A stretch of DNA of 64,000 nucleotides from positions 1 through 64,000 of the forward strand of contig NZ_JBHSEC010000003.1 in NCBI RefSeq assembly GCF_042651785.1, in the 5' to 3' direction. The stretch comes from Chungangia koreensis (GTDB lineage Bacteria; Bacillota; Bacilli; Bacillales_A; Planococcaceae). This document shows, piece after piece, positions 15,838-23,594 of the stretch (its first letter is position 1; the number at the start of each line of letters is the position of its first letter). The translations under genes and the position numbers were made by a program. The notes beneath the pieces were generated by a model, which did not search any database, was not told the origin of the DNA, and saw nothing but the letters and a program-made list of their open reading frames with translations.

Positions 15838-16821
15838 TTACTGTTCAGCTTTTACACCGTTTTCATCGAAGAATTTCTTTGCACCCGGGTGTACAGGTAT
15901 TCCAATACCATTCAAGCCCGTTTCTGTTTTAATGAATTTCCCTTTAGGGTGTGTCAAAGAACCTGCGCCTTCATAAATCGCCTTCGTAATTTTGTATACC
16001 ACGTCTTTAGGAAGGTCGTTTTGGACAACAAGCATTGCCCCAACAGAAACTGTCGGTACGTCCTCTTCTAATCCATAAGTTCCTTTAGGAACAACTTCTT
16101 TTGCATAGTAAGGATACTTTTTGATCAATTCATCAGCTTTCGCATCCTCAACAGGTACAATGACAACCTCTGTCGTCGCATTTAACGTTTCAACTGCTGC
16201 AGTTGGTGTACCGGCAGTGATAAAGGCAGCATCGATTTGACCGGATTGAAGGCTTTCTTGTGACTCACCGAAGTCAAGGTTTTGAGCTTTGATGTCATCT
16301 TTAATTGATAAGCCATGAATTTCAAGTAATTGTTCAGCATTTGCGTATGTCCCTGATCCAGGTGCTCCGACAGATACTTTCTTGCCTTTTAAATCTTCAA
16401 ACGTTTTGATTCCGGATTTTGCAGTTGTAACTAATTGCACAGTTTCCGGATACAATGCACCGATTGCAGAGACCATGTCGATTTTGTCGCCTTCGAACAT
16501 TAACTCTCCATTAGCTGCATAATACGCGATATCCGTCTGTACGAAAGCAATTTCAGCTTTTCCGTCTTTAAGACCGGTCATGTTCGCTGCAGATGCTTGG
16601 GAACTTTCAGGTGTAGTAGAAATCCCTGTTTCATCCTCGATCAATTGTGCAAACATCCCGCCAAGTGGATAATACGTACCGGTTGTTCCACCAGTTAAAA
16701 TACTTAGGAATTCAACTTCCTTGTCACCGCTCCCATTATTGGAACCGCTTCCACAAGCAGCAAGAACAAATAAGGCTAAGACACTTAGAATCGCTGTAAG
16801 CTTAAAAAAGTTCTTTTTCAT
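15838..16821 (-). CDS. TAXI family TRAP transporter solute-binding lipoprotein
   Basis: 327 residues from ATG 16821 (GGGGAG six bases upstream); the longer frame adds 26 unlikely residues. Signal peptide with lipobox LAAC at about residues 19-22, then the TAXI-family fold: LTGGTTGTYYPLGGMFAQ near the mature N terminus and KVSVGAPGSGTYANAEQLL in the middle. Anchored outside the membrane, it captures the substrate and delivers it to the fused permease. Heads the operon. The substrate is not known; TAXI proteins have been linked to glutamate and other carboxylates. Confidence 0.93.
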   Translation of the reverse strand: MKKNFFKLTAILSVLALFVLAACGSGSNNGSGDKEVEFLSILTGGTTGTYYPLGGMFAQLIEDETGISTTPESSQASAANMTGLKDGKAEIAFVQTDIAYYAANGELMFEGDKIDMVSAIGALYPETVQLVTTAKSGIKTFEDLKGKKVSVGAPGSGTYANAEQLLEIHGLSIKDDIKAQNLDFGESQESLQSGQIDAAFITAGTPTAAVETLNATTEVVIVPVEDAKADELIKKYPYYAKEVVPKGTYGLEEDVPTVSVGAMLVVQNDLPKDVVYKITKAIYEGAGSLTHPKGKFIKTETGLNGIGIPVHPGAKKFFDENGVKAEQ

Positions 16822-16903
16822 TTTTTTCTCCCCTTTATTTAACAGAATATAAGAAACTATTACTTTAGTATAATAACATGAACCATAGTTCAGTTTCAAA
16901 TTT

Positions 16904-16934
16904 GAAAAAATAAAAACCAGCCGTGGATGGCTGG
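16904..16934 (-). terminator. Terminator of the PgpA-like gene
   Basis: CCAGCC / GGCTGG stem with a following minus-strand TTTTTATTTTTT run, between the PgpA-like stop and the TAXI gene start. Confidence 0.75.
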
Positions 16935-16949
16935 CGTTTATTTCTAATC

Positions 16950-17534
16950 TTACTTTGCACCTTCAATATTGTTTTCCGGTGCAGTTTCTTCGGGAGGAAG
17001 TTCATTAAAAGTCTCTCCAGCTTCCTCCAAGTCACGTGTTCGGTGAGCGAGCCTCGAAGCCGCACATGCAGCAACACTTGCTACTAAATCATCTAAGAAT
17101 GTGTTAATTTTGCCGATTCCGGGCTCAGTATCCAATTCATTAATAATACCGATCTTATTTTTGTCCAAATGCCCGAATGTTGTAACGGCAATACTTCCGT
17201 AGGTAAATACTGCACCTAAAGCAATCGTTTCATCAACACCAAAGAGGCCTTCATCGGCAGTGACGATTTGTTGCAGCGGTTCGGACAAAAGATTTTTTTC
17301 TGCTAACTCATCAAGCTCAACACCAACTAAAATGGCGTGTTGCATTTCCCGTTTCTTCAGTACACTTTCAACGGATTCAACACAGTGATCCATTGTCAGC
17401 CCGTCGTTATAAGGCACTTGCATTTCATAAACGATTTTTGCGATATCTTCAAGCGAAACTCCCCTGCGCTTCAACGCATTTTTGGTTGCTTCAGTCACCA
17501 CTTTCGAATGTACACGCAGATTCTCATTATACAT
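16950..17534 (-). CDS. PgpA-like phosphatidylglycerophosphatase family protein (YutG type)
   Basis: 194 residues from ATG 17534 (CGGAG upstream; the longer frame is not supported). The body resembles the PgpA fold: VTTFGHLDKNKIGIINEL, GKINTFLDDLVASVAACAA with the acidic residues of the family, and an N-terminal helical cap like B. subtilis YutG. The C-terminal 25 residues are Glu/Pro-rich and variable. The family dephosphorylates phosphatidylglycerophosphate in enterobacteria; activity of YutG-type proteins is less clear. It lacks the long membrane helices of the E. coli enzyme. Divergent from yjcH. Confidence 0.75.
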   Translation of the reverse strand: MYNENLRVHSKVVTEATKNALKRRGVSLEDIAKIVYEMQVPYNDGLTMDHCVESVESVLKKREMQHAILVGVELDELAEKNLLSEPLQQIVTADEGLFGVDETIALGAVFTYGSIAVTTFGHLDKNKIGIINELDTEPGIGKINTFLDDLVASVAACAASRLAHRTRDLEEAGETFNELPPEETAPENNIEGAK

Positions 17535-17632
17535 AAACCCAACTCCGTTCCTACCTGAAATTAGTAACATCATTATACCTTCCTTACAGTATATGATACA
17601 ATTTTGGTACATTCACTTCCGGAGGTGCGGAC

Positions 17633-18352
17633 ATGAAAACGGGAACCGTACATGATATCACTTTATATAGCAAGGAATTAGGAGAAGAAAGGCAATTACT
17701 CATCTATTTGCCCCAAAACTACTCTCCTTTATACAAATATTCCATACTTATTGCATCGGATGGCAAAGACTTCTTTCAGCTTGGCAGAATTCCGAGAGTA
17801 GTTGACGGGCTTTTGGAAGAAGGAGAAATCGAGAACGTCATCGTTGTCGGTGTTCCTTATAAAAGCGTTAGAGAACGACATGAGATCTATCACCCCTCCG
17901 GTGAACGCACGAACGCTTATATGAGGTTCTTAGCTCATGAACTTGTTCCCTATTTGGATGAGAACTATCCTACCTACCAAGTGGGCAATGGACGTGCACT
18001 GATCGGCGATTCCCTTGCGGCGACTATTTCCTTTATGACCGCTGCGAAATATCCAAACATTTTCGGAAAATCGATTTTGATGTCCCCATACGTGGATCAG
18101 CGTATACTTGAGATAGCCCGCCAGACAGATCCAAAAGCATTTTCGGTCTATCACATCATCGGACTCAAAGAAGATGAAGTGAAAATGACGACAGGAGAGG
18201 TAACAGATTTTCTTCAACCAAACCGAGAATTAAATAAAATCTTCAAAGAAAGAGGATTTGACTACTTCTATGACGAATTTAACGGGAATCACTCGTGGAA
18301 ATTCTGGCAACCTGATTTAAAAAGGGTTATGAAAATGAAATTCGGGATATAA
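17633..18352 (+). CDS. yjcH: Alpha/beta-hydrolase, esterase family (YjcH)
   Basis: 239 residues from ATG behind GGAGGTGCGGAC. Esterase-D-like fold: LIYLPQNY, ILIASDGKDFF, nucleophile Ser in ALIGDSLAA (G-D-S type elbow) and a late His in NGNHSWKFW. Cytoplasmic, no signal peptide. B. subtilis yjcH is next to yjcG and yjcF as here, supporting the name. Substrate unknown; such proteins often act on siderophore or acyl esters. The preceding PgpA-like gene is divergent and the downstream pair has its own promoter. Confidence 0.82.
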   Translation: MKTGTVHDITLYSKELGEERQLLIYLPQNYSPLYKYSILIASDGKDFFQLGRIPRVVDGLLEEGEIENVIVVGVPYKSVRERHEIYHPSGERTNAYMRFLAHELVPYLDENYPTYQVGNGRALIGDSLAATISFMTAAKYPNIFGKSILMSPYVDQRILEIARQTDPKAFSVYHIIGLKEDEVKMTTGEVTDFLQPNRELNKIFKERGFDYFYDEFNGNHSWKFWQPDLKRVMKMKFGI

Positions 18353-18367
18353 GAGTGTTTAACATCG

Positions 18368-18394
18368 TTGAACTTCTACAGTTTTTGATATAAT
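18368..18394 (+). promoter_or_regulatory. Promoter of yjcG-yjcF
   Basis: TTGAAC (18368-18373) and a perfect TATAAT (18389-18394) with a short 15-bp spacer, 40 bp before yjcG. Confidence 0.45.
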
Positions 18395-18436
18395 TAATTT
18401 GAAAAGGACTTTTGAGAATAAAAGGAGGTCTTTACC

Positions 18437-18955
18437 ATGAAATACGGAATTGTTGCTTTTCCTTCAAAAACACTTCAAGACTTGGCGAATTCATATCGGA
18501 AACGTTATGACCCTCATTATTCACGCATCACGCCTCACATGACACTAAAAGGTGTGTTTGAAGCAAATGATAAGGAAATCGAAACCGTTGCAAAAGAAGT
18601 GGCTGAAATCGCAAGAAAATCTCGCCCGTTCCATTTGAATTTGACGAAAGTGAGCTCATTTGCTCCGATTACGAATACCATCTACTTCAAAGTAGAATCA
18701 AACGATGAATTATTAAGTCTTCATGAGGCATTGAATAATGAAAGTTTCTTTGGTGAACAGCCGGAGTATTCATTTGTTCCCCATATTACGATTGCCCAAA
18801 AACTTTCGTCAGGTGAACATGACGACATTTTAGGGCAAATTAAAATGGGCAACACTTCTCATGAAGAAACGATTGACCGTATCCACTTGCTTTACCAATT
18901 GGAGGACGGATCCTGGACGGTTTATGAGACTTTCCGTTTAGCAGGGGAGGCATAA
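18437..18955 (+). CDS. yjcG: 2H phosphoesterase superfamily protein YjcG
   Basis: 172 residues, start at ATG behind AAAGGAGGTC. Two HxT motifs of the 2H (LigT / 2'-5' RNA ligase-like) superfamily are present: PHMTLKG near residue 35 and PHITIAQ near 117. These form the phosphodiesterase active site. Soluble. The gene lies five bases before the GNAT gene yjcF, the same pair as in B. subtilis. Physiological substrate is unknown; RNA or cyclic-phosphate nucleotides are the family's usual targets. Confidence 0.9.
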   Translation: MKYGIVAFPSKTLQDLANSYRKRYDPHYSRITPHMTLKGVFEANDKEIETVAKEVAEIARKSRPFHLNLTKVSSFAPITNTIYFKVESNDELLSLHEALNNESFFGEQPEYSFVPHITIAQKLSSGEHDDILGQIKMGNTSHEETIDRIHLLYQLEDGSWTVYETFRLAGEA

Positions 18956-18960
18956 TCCCT

Positions 18961-19395
18961 TTGTTCGTTCGTGTAGTTGAAAATGCAACAGACAGAGAAA
19001 ATGCTTTTTCCATCCGCCGAAGAGTGTTCGTAGAGGAGCAAGGGGTACCTTTACACTTGGAACTTGACGAACTCGATCGGACAGCTACGCACTTCATCGC
19101 TTATGATGATGACAAACCGATAGCTGCGGGAAGACTACGGGAAACAGACTTGAAAATTGGTAAGGTCGAACGTGTCTGTGTGATTCCTGAATATCGAGGG
19201 AAACACATTGGAAATTTAATGATGAAAGAAATGGAACGGTATGCAGCAGAGGTTGGCTTTGAGAAAATCAAACTGAATGCACAAACTCATGCTATCCCTT
19301 TTTATCAGAAGTTAAATTATGAAATTACATCTCCCGAATTCATGGATGCCGGAATTCCCCATCGTGCGATGGAAAAGCAAGTATCTTTGAAATGA
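18961..19395 (+). CDS. yjcF: GNAT family N-acetyltransferase YjcF
   Basis: 144 residues starting at TTG 18961 with GGGGAGG ten bases upstream. The acetyl-CoA loop is seen in RVCVIPEYRGKHIGNLMM, and the late LNAQTHAIPFYQKLNYE motif is typical of YjcF/ElaA-like members. Immediately downstream of yjcG and ended by a strong terminator. Acetyl acceptor unknown. The ElaA-type start VFVEEQGVP is present. Confidence 0.88.
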   Translation: MFVRVVENATDRENAFSIRRRVFVEEQGVPLHLELDELDRTATHFIAYDDDKPIAAGRLRETDLKIGKVERVCVIPEYRGKHIGNLMMKEMERYAAEVGFEKIKLNAQTHAIPFYQKLNYEITSPEFMDAGIPHRAMEKQVSLK

Positions 19396-19396
19396 G

Positions 19397-19428
19397 AAAA
19401 GGATCTGTCCGACGACAGATCCTTTTTT
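19397..19428. terminator. Bidirectional terminator after yjcF
   Basis: 13-bp stem AAAAGGATCTGTC / GACAGATCCTTTT followed by TTTTTTG; separates convergent transcripts. Confidence 0.9.
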
Positions 19429-19429
19429 G

Positions 19430-19720
19430 TTATACATACGTATTAATTTGCAATCCCTTACCTACAACGAGTGAAATTTCTTGGGCTAAGGCCGCATGTT
19501 GGATAGGAGTGTTTTCAGCCCGATCAATGGATGGCATTCGATAGTTATCTACAATCAATCGATCATTTTCGTGAAGCTTCTCTTCGAGCTCTTCCTCAAA
19601 AAGAGACTTCGGCTTAACCGGGACAACTCTATGAACATTTGCATAATCGTAACGATCCATAGTTGTACGGCCGGCATATAAACCGGATTGGTTTGGCTGT
19701 ATTGGCAATATATATCCCAT
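19430..19720 (-). CDS. Hypothetical protein downstream of spoVIF
   Basis: 96 residues from ATG 19720 behind GGAGGAAGAGAC; the longer frame is rejected. Not recognised. It begins MGYILPIQPNQSGLYAGR, contains a proline/tyrosine-rich half and an acidic helix (SLFEEELEEKLHEND), and ends in LVVGKGLQINTYV. No membrane segment. Its position as last gene after yjcZ and spoVIF on the minus strand suggests expression during sporulation; function unknown. Confidence 0.7.
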   Translation of the reverse strand: MGYILPIQPNQSGLYAGRTTMDRYDYANVHRVVPVKPKSLFEEELEEKLHENDRLIVDNYRMPSIDRAENTPIQHAALAQEISLVVGKGLQINTYV

Positions 19721-19779
19721 GTCTCTTCCTCCACATACACGTTTTTTCACCCTATTCCCGCATTTACACTCGACCAAAC

Positions 19780-20037
19780 TTATTTTCCTCGATTAATCAT
19801 CGATTGTATTTGAGAAACATCCAGTGAATGTCCTTTTTTAATGATGGAATTGACAATATCATCTTCCAGTTGCTTGGATACATCTCTCTTCGCCAATTTC
19901 CCTACCTTTTTCACGATTTTCCGGACTTCATTCTCATCCGTGAAATCTGCATGCTGGATTGCATTCGCCAGAGCAAAGATTTCATTCATAGACACACCCG
20001 TTTTGCTTTCAATCTTATCGAAGAATGATTCGCTCAT
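19780..20037 (-). CDS. spoVIF: Stage VI sporulation protein F
   Basis: 85 residues (MSESFFDKIESKTGVSMNEIF), with the conserved KIVKKVGKLAKRDVSKQLEDDIVNSI segment of the SpoVIF family; B. subtilis SpoVIF (YjcC) is required for late coat assembly and resistance in the mother cell. GAGGAGGGGGTAGTCA precedes the ATG. It lies 17 bases behind the yjcZ stop, so the two are probably one transcript. Length matches the family. Confidence 0.92.
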   Translation of the reverse strand: MSESFFDKIESKTGVSMNEIFALANAIQHADFTDENEVRKIVKKVGKLAKRDVSKQLEDDIVNSIIKKGHSLDVSQIQSMINRGK

Positions 20038-20053
20038 TGACTACCCCCTCCTC

Positions 20054-20206
20054 TCAACACGTATAACTCTTCCCAACAATAATTAACAGGATGAATAGTA
20101 CGACGATGAGTATAAAAGAGGAGCGCCCAGGATAACAGCCATAATTATATCCGTATCCACCAAATCCGCCGGGATATCCTCCGCAGCCGCAATTGCAACC
20201 GTACAT
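20054..20206 (-). CDS. YjcZ family sporulation protein
   Basis: A 50-residue gene easily missed because of its size. The start MYGCNCGCGG is followed by a Gly/Tyr/Cys-rich region (YPGGFGGYGYNYGCYPG) and a C-terminal membrane segment (FILIVVLFILLIIVGKSY). This is the standard layout of YjcZ-type proteins, tiny Gly/Tyr-rich sporulation membrane peptides. AAAGGAGGAGAGAGT stands before the ATG, and a CATA-N3-TA mother-cell type -10 element is at 20233-20241. It lies directly upstream of spoVIF. Confidence 0.88.
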   Translation of the reverse strand: MYGCNCGCGGYPGGFGGYGYNYGCYPGRSSFILIVVLFILLIIVGKSYTC

Positions 20207-20232
20207 ACTCTCTCCTCCTTTCCCGTTCCACC

Positions 20233-20241
20233 TATTGTATG
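20233..20241 (-). promoter_or_regulatory. Possible mother-cell (sigma-E/K) -10 element before yjcZ
   Basis: CATACAATA on the minus strand fits CATA-N3-TA, about 27 bp before the yjcZ start. No clear -35 box was found. Confidence 0.35.
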
Positions 20242-20273
20242 CAGGACGGGAAAATCAGAGGCGGGTAATTTAC

Positions 20274-20636
20274 CTATATACGGCCCTTCGGGCGGAAAAT
20301 CAAAGCACCAATGAATCCAAAAAGAATAGCGGCGCTGATCCCAGAACTTGTCACTTCGAACATCCCGGTCAACACCCCGATTAAGCCATGTTTTTCAGCT
20401 TCCTGTAAAGCTCCATGGGTTAAAGAATTCCCAAATGAAGTGATGGGAACGCTCGCACCAGCTCCAGCAAAATCGATAAGCGGTTCATACAATCCAAAGC
20501 CGTCTAAAACTGAACCAACAACTACCAATAAGCTTAATGTATGGCCAGGTGTCAGTTTAGCTACATCAAATAATAGTTGACCGACTACACAAATGAGACC
20601 CCCGACAATAAATGCTACGACAAATGAACTAAACAT
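20274..20636 (-). CDS. spoVAE: Stage V sporulation protein AE (SpoVAEb)
   Basis: 120 residues from ATG 20636 (GAGG eight bases upstream; GTG 20645 is the longer option). Hydrophobic, three or four membrane helices, with GGLICVVGQLLFD and FAGAGASVPITSFGNSLTHGA, both conserved in SpoVAEb and partly shared with SpoVAC. Part of the inner spore membrane channel that moves dipicolinic acid during sporulation and germination. Last gene of a four-gene operon with lipoprotein, spoVAC and spoVAD. Confidence 0.93.
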   Translation of the reverse strand: MFSSFVVAFIVGGLICVVGQLLFDVAKLTPGHTLSLLVVVGSVLDGFGLYEPLIDFAGAGASVPITSFGNSLTHGALQEAEKHGLIGVLTGMFEVTSSGISAAILFGFIGALIFRPKGRI

Positions 20637-20646
20637 ATTCCTCACC

Positions 20647-21657
20647 TCATTCTGAAATCAATTCAATGGCATGTGCGATACAAGGGATTGTCTCTCCCTG
20701 CTGGAAGGATAGTGGAGACAGCAGTGCCCCAGTTGCAATTAGGAGAACCCGTTTATACGTTTTATTCATTAATTTTGTATAGACTTCACTGAAATACGCC
20801 GCTGCCGAACATCCCGCACCACTTGCTCCAGCAATGACACCTGGTTCATCACCATAAAATTCCTTTCCGGCATCTTTCAAGTACATATTCGGATGTGTCA
20901 AGAGTTCTTCCTGTTTCACCATTTCCATAAGTAAAGCAGAACCGACTTTCCCTAAATCGCCTGTCATAATGAGGTCATATTTAATGTCTTTCCCTTCATT
21001 CGCTTCCAAATGGCGCTTTAGTGTATCGAACGCGGCAGGGGCCATCGCAGCTCCCATATTGAGTGGGTCGGTCAATTTGTAGTCAATGACGCGCCCGATT
21101 GTGGCCCGGTGAAGATACGGATACCCTTCTTTGAAAGGACTGACAACGGCAAAACCAGCGGCCGTGACCGTCCATTGAGAAGTGGGCGGTTTTTGAGTTC
21201 CATATTCGATCGGATAGCGGAATTGCCGTTCAACGGCATTATGTTGGCTCGCCGCTCCTGCCAAAGCATAGTGAGACATTCCTACTTCCGTAAGTAAACC
21301 AGCAATGACAAGTGAGGAAACGGATGTTGCACAAGCAGAAAAAGCCCCGATGAATGGAGCAAATAGTTGTCTTGCCGCAAAATTGGATGGGGTCATCTGA
21401 TTGACCAAATCACCACAAATCAGAAAATCAGCTTCTCCGATTGCTGCACCGACTTTGTTCATCGCGATCTCACAAGCATCTGAGATTAACTGCGTATGAC
21501 CTTGCTCGTTCGATTGGAGATCCAGCCTTTCGTCATCATAGGTCTTATCGAAATACTCCGAAAAGGAACTTTTTCTTTTCTCTAAAGGGCCTGCTGTAAC
21601 ACCTGTTGCAGCAATAATCGGTTTCGTCATGAACTGAACAGTACCTTTTCCTACCAC
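20647..21657 (-). CDS. spoVAD: Stage V sporulation protein AD
   Basis: 336 residues, thiolase-like fold that binds dipicolinic acid at the inner spore membrane. GTG start at 21657 overlaps the spoVAC stop by seven bases; alignment with the B. subtilis N terminus (GKGTV... aligned to GKQTW...) supports it over ATG 21630. Conserved parts seen: CGDLVNQ, FSACATS, ERQFRYPIEYG, TVTAAGFAVV, GDLGKVGS and IATGALLSPLSFQQGE. Coupled to spoVAC and spoVAEb. Essential for spore DPA uptake in the family. Confidence 0.95.
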   Translation of the reverse strand: MVGKGTVQFMTKPIIAATGVTAGPLEKRKSSFSEYFDKTYDDERLDLQSNEQGHTQLISDACEIAMNKVGAAIGEADFLICGDLVNQMTPSNFAARQLFAPFIGAFSACATSVSSLVIAGLLTEVGMSHYALAGAASQHNAVERQFRYPIEYGTQKPPTSQWTVTAAGFAVVSPFKEGYPYLHRATIGRVIDYKLTDPLNMGAAMAPAAFDTLKRHLEANEGKDIKYDLIMTGDLGKVGSALLMEMVKQEELLTHPNMYLKDAGKEFYGDEPGVIAGASGAGCSAAAYFSEVYTKLMNKTYKRVLLIATGALLSPLSFQQGETIPCIAHAIELISE

Positions 21658-22106
21658 GATACAATCCCAGCCTTCACTAAGAGTGTTTTAATAAGTGCTA
21701 CAACAAAAGCGGAAAAGACACCGAAAACAATTACTGAACCAGCAAGCTTGAAAATGTTCCCACCGACACCTAAAACAAGCCCTTCTGTCCGATGTTCTAT
21801 TGCGGCAGAAATCATGGCATTTCCAAAGCCTGTCACCGGCACTGCGGAACCTGCCCCACCAAATTGCGCAATTTTCCGGTATTTACCAAAGCCAGTCAAC
21901 AACATAGCCAAAAAAACCATCGTTGCAACGGTAGGATTGCTGGCTGTCCTTTCTGTAAAGTCGAAGAAGCGCATGTAGAAAAACTGGATTGCCTGTCCGA
22001 TTGTACAGATGATCCCCCCTGTCACAAATGCTGCAATGACATTCTTTAATAAGGGACGTTTAGGACTCGTCGACTGCTCAATCGATTTGTATAAGTTTTG
22101 ATCCAT
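21651..22106 (-). CDS. spoVAC: Stage V sporulation protein AC
   Basis: 151 residues, membrane protein with four predicted helices after a polar N terminus; conserved FVTGGIICTIGQ and FGGAGSAVPVTGFGNAMISAA segments. SpoVAC is the mechanosensitive-channel-like component of the DPA release system. Its ATG shares a base with the stop of the lipoprotein gene, behind AAGGAGGAGACATA. Same forespore operon as spoVAD and spoVAEb. Confidence 0.94.
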   Translation of the reverse strand: MDQNLYKSIEQSTSPKRPLLKNVIAAFVTGGIICTIGQAIQFFYMRFFDFTERTASNPTVATMVFLAMLLTGFGKYRKIAQFGGAGSAVPVTGFGNAMISAAIEHRTEGLVLGVGGNIFKLAGSVIVFGVFSAFVVALIKTLLVKAGIVSW

Positions 22107-22507
22107 TATGTCTCCTCCTTCGAGAGCGATTGAATTTCTTGGAGTCTTTTGCGCATCTTCTTTTCTGAATCGCTTTCTTTCAATTCTTCAATTTCCCAGA
22201 AGATCTTTAAGTCGGTGGAAAAAATGACTTTATGTTCTGGAAAAGCTTGTTCAATTTCTTTTTGGAGCTCGGCTTCGATTTTTGCTTTATTGAACTTCGA
22301 AAATTGTTTCACCTTTCCTGCAGCAACCAGATGCCCGTCTATGATGTAGCCAACCGCATCGGACAATCGGTCTTCGCTCTTTAAAATAGTCAGAAGTTCA
22401 TCTCTCTGTAATTCTGCATTTTCCGCCGATTTGATGTTAAACGCTCCATCATTCGAGCAGGCGGAAAGAATGACAGTTAGCATCACCATTATCAGTAAAC
22501 TTTTCAT
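22106..22507 (-). CDS. Sporulation lipoprotein, YhcN/YlaJ-like
   Basis: 133 residues. Short signal peptide with lipobox LSAC (about 14-17), then a domain with RLSDAVGYIIDGHLVAAGKVKQF and EHKVIFSTDLKIFWEIEEL, the pattern of the YhcN/YlaJ spore lipoproteins, and a charged C-terminal tail. First gene of the spoVA-type operon and directly preceded by a sigma-G-type promoter, so it should sit on the spore inner membrane. Lipoproteins of this type accompany spoVA operons in several Bacillales. Family call is moderately sure. Confidence 0.8.
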   Translation of the reverse strand: MKSLLIMVMLTVILSACSNDGAFNIKSAENAELQRDELLTILKSEDRLSDAVGYIIDGHLVAAGKVKQFSKFNKAKIEAELQKEIEQAFPEHKVIFSTDLKIFWEIEELKESDSEKKMRKRLQEIQSLSKEET

Positions 22508-22529
22508 GCTACGACTCCTATTTTTTTCT

Positions 22530-22558
22530 TAGTATGAAACAACGGAATAACATTATTC
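22530..22558 (-). promoter_or_regulatory. Sigma-G/F type promoter of the spoVA-type operon
   Basis: Minus strand GAATA (22554-22558), 17-bp spacer, CATACTA (22530-22536), 23 bp before the lipoprotein ATG. Agrees with the forespore consensus and with forespore expression of spoVA in B. subtilis. Confidence 0.7.
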
Positions 22559-22598
22559 GCTCACATGTGCATCCGCCCTGAAAAGATTCGAACATGAA

Positions 22599-22607
22599 CA
22601 TAAGTTA
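22599..22607 (+). promoter_or_regulatory. Possible sigma-K -10 element before cotY/Z-like gene
   Basis: CATAAGTTA fits CATA-N3-TA, 34 bp before the start. The -35 region is not convincing. Confidence 0.35.
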
Positions 22608-22640
22608 TAGAGAATTTGATGGTGAGGAGGTGAATTAATA

Positions 22641-23183
22641 ATGGGATGCGGAAGAAATGATAATGTGGTTGAAAGCACAACTAATGACACAGTTGGCGGA
22701 ACAATCATCGACGGCCGCTGCGTATGTGACGTCGTCCGTGCAATCAAAGACATTCAGGACGCATTTGAAGATGAATGTGGTCCATGTCCTACAAGCTGCT
22801 TTAACACTCCGCTTGGAAACCTCACTATCCCAGCTAACACACCAGCAGACACGCGCGTGTTCATGCTTTTGACAAAAGATGGCTCACCATTTAAAGCTTT
22901 TTACAGAGACCGTGATCGCTGCGACAATGATTGCTGGTCAGTATTTTTCAGAGTCGAAGACATCTTCGGACGTTGCTGCGCAACATTGCGTGTACTTGAA
23001 CCACGTGATCGTCATGGAAACGAAGTGAACTTACTAAATGAACACAACAAATCACAAATCGATCTAAGCAAAATCTGTAAAGTAGTCGATTGGGATGCAA
23101 CTGGCAGCTGTATTACAGTAGATCTTGACTGCTTCTGTGCAGTAGAGTGTATCGCAGACGTATTTTTAGGAATTTGTGACTAA
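22641..23183 (+). CDS. CotY/CotZ family spore coat protein
   Basis: 180 residues, cysteine-rich (pairs and clusters such as CVCDVV, DECGPCPTSC, GRCCATL and DLDCFCAVEC), with the CotY/CotZ/ExsY-type start and the NTPLGNLTIPANTPADTRVFMLLTKDGSPF core. These proteins form disulfide-linked crystalline lattices of the outer coat or exosporium crust. The start is at ATG behind GAGGAGGTGAATTAATA. Monocistronic, with its own terminator. A CotO-like gene lies downstream on the other strand, as coat genes cluster in B. subtilis. CotY versus CotZ cannot be decided here. Confidence 0.93.
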   Translation: MGCGRNDNVVESTTNDTVGGTIIDGRCVCDVVRAIKDIQDAFEDECGPCPTSCFNTPLGNLTIPANTPADTRVFMLLTKDGSPFKAFYRDRDRCDNDCWSVFFRVEDIFGRCCATLRVLEPRDRHGNEVNLLNEHNKSQIDLSKICKVVDWDATGSCITVDLDCFCAVECIADVFLGICD

Positions 23184-23208
23184 TAATCTTTACAACAATA
23201 CAGTGTCC

Positions 23209-23240
23209 TTCCGTCCGGAATCAACCGGACGGATTTTTTA
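23209..23240 (+). terminator. Terminator of the coat protein gene
   Basis: CCGTCCGG-AATCAA-CCGGACGG followed by ATTTTTTAT, 28 bp after the stop. Confidence 0.9.
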
Positions 23241-23594
23241 TAGGGTTTTAATGTGGAGTCGGACGAGATGATTTGTTTTGTGGTTTTGCAGCTGCTGATG
23301 AATTTTTTGCCGTTCCCCGCCGAAACTTTTGGGGGTAGGAAAAGTCTTCGGTCTATATCTCGCTTTTGCATTCCTATTTTTATCTTGAGCAGAAATTCGG
23401 TCTAATATTGCTGTTTGAACATACCTATTGTAGAGAGAATTACGGTTTTCATTCAAACTATTGCGCATATTACGCCCAGTATTACCGCTCTCAATTGCGG
23501 AGAAATTTTTAATCGTCACAAAGTCCACTGTTTTATCCAAACAAAAAACCCTGCATACCTTTTTAGGCTGTGCAAGGTTCCCAATATTACTCAA
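23238..23594 (-). CDS. Doubtful basic protein downstream of the CotO-like gene
   Basis: A 118-residue frame whose TTG start overlaps the stop of the CotO-like gene (TTGA). Very rich in Asn, Arg and Lys (NRNAKARYRPK), with no membrane segment and no recognised domain. There is no good ribosome site, so it would depend on coupling, and its end meets the coat gene terminator. It may be a basic coat-associated protein or a chance frame. Confidence 0.35.
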   Translation of the reverse strand: MSNIGNLAQPKKVCRVFCLDKTVDFVTIKNFSAIESGNTGRNMRNSLNENRNSLYNRYVQTAILDRISAQDKNRNAKARYRPKTFPTPKSFGGERQKIHQQLQNHKTNHLVRLHIKTL

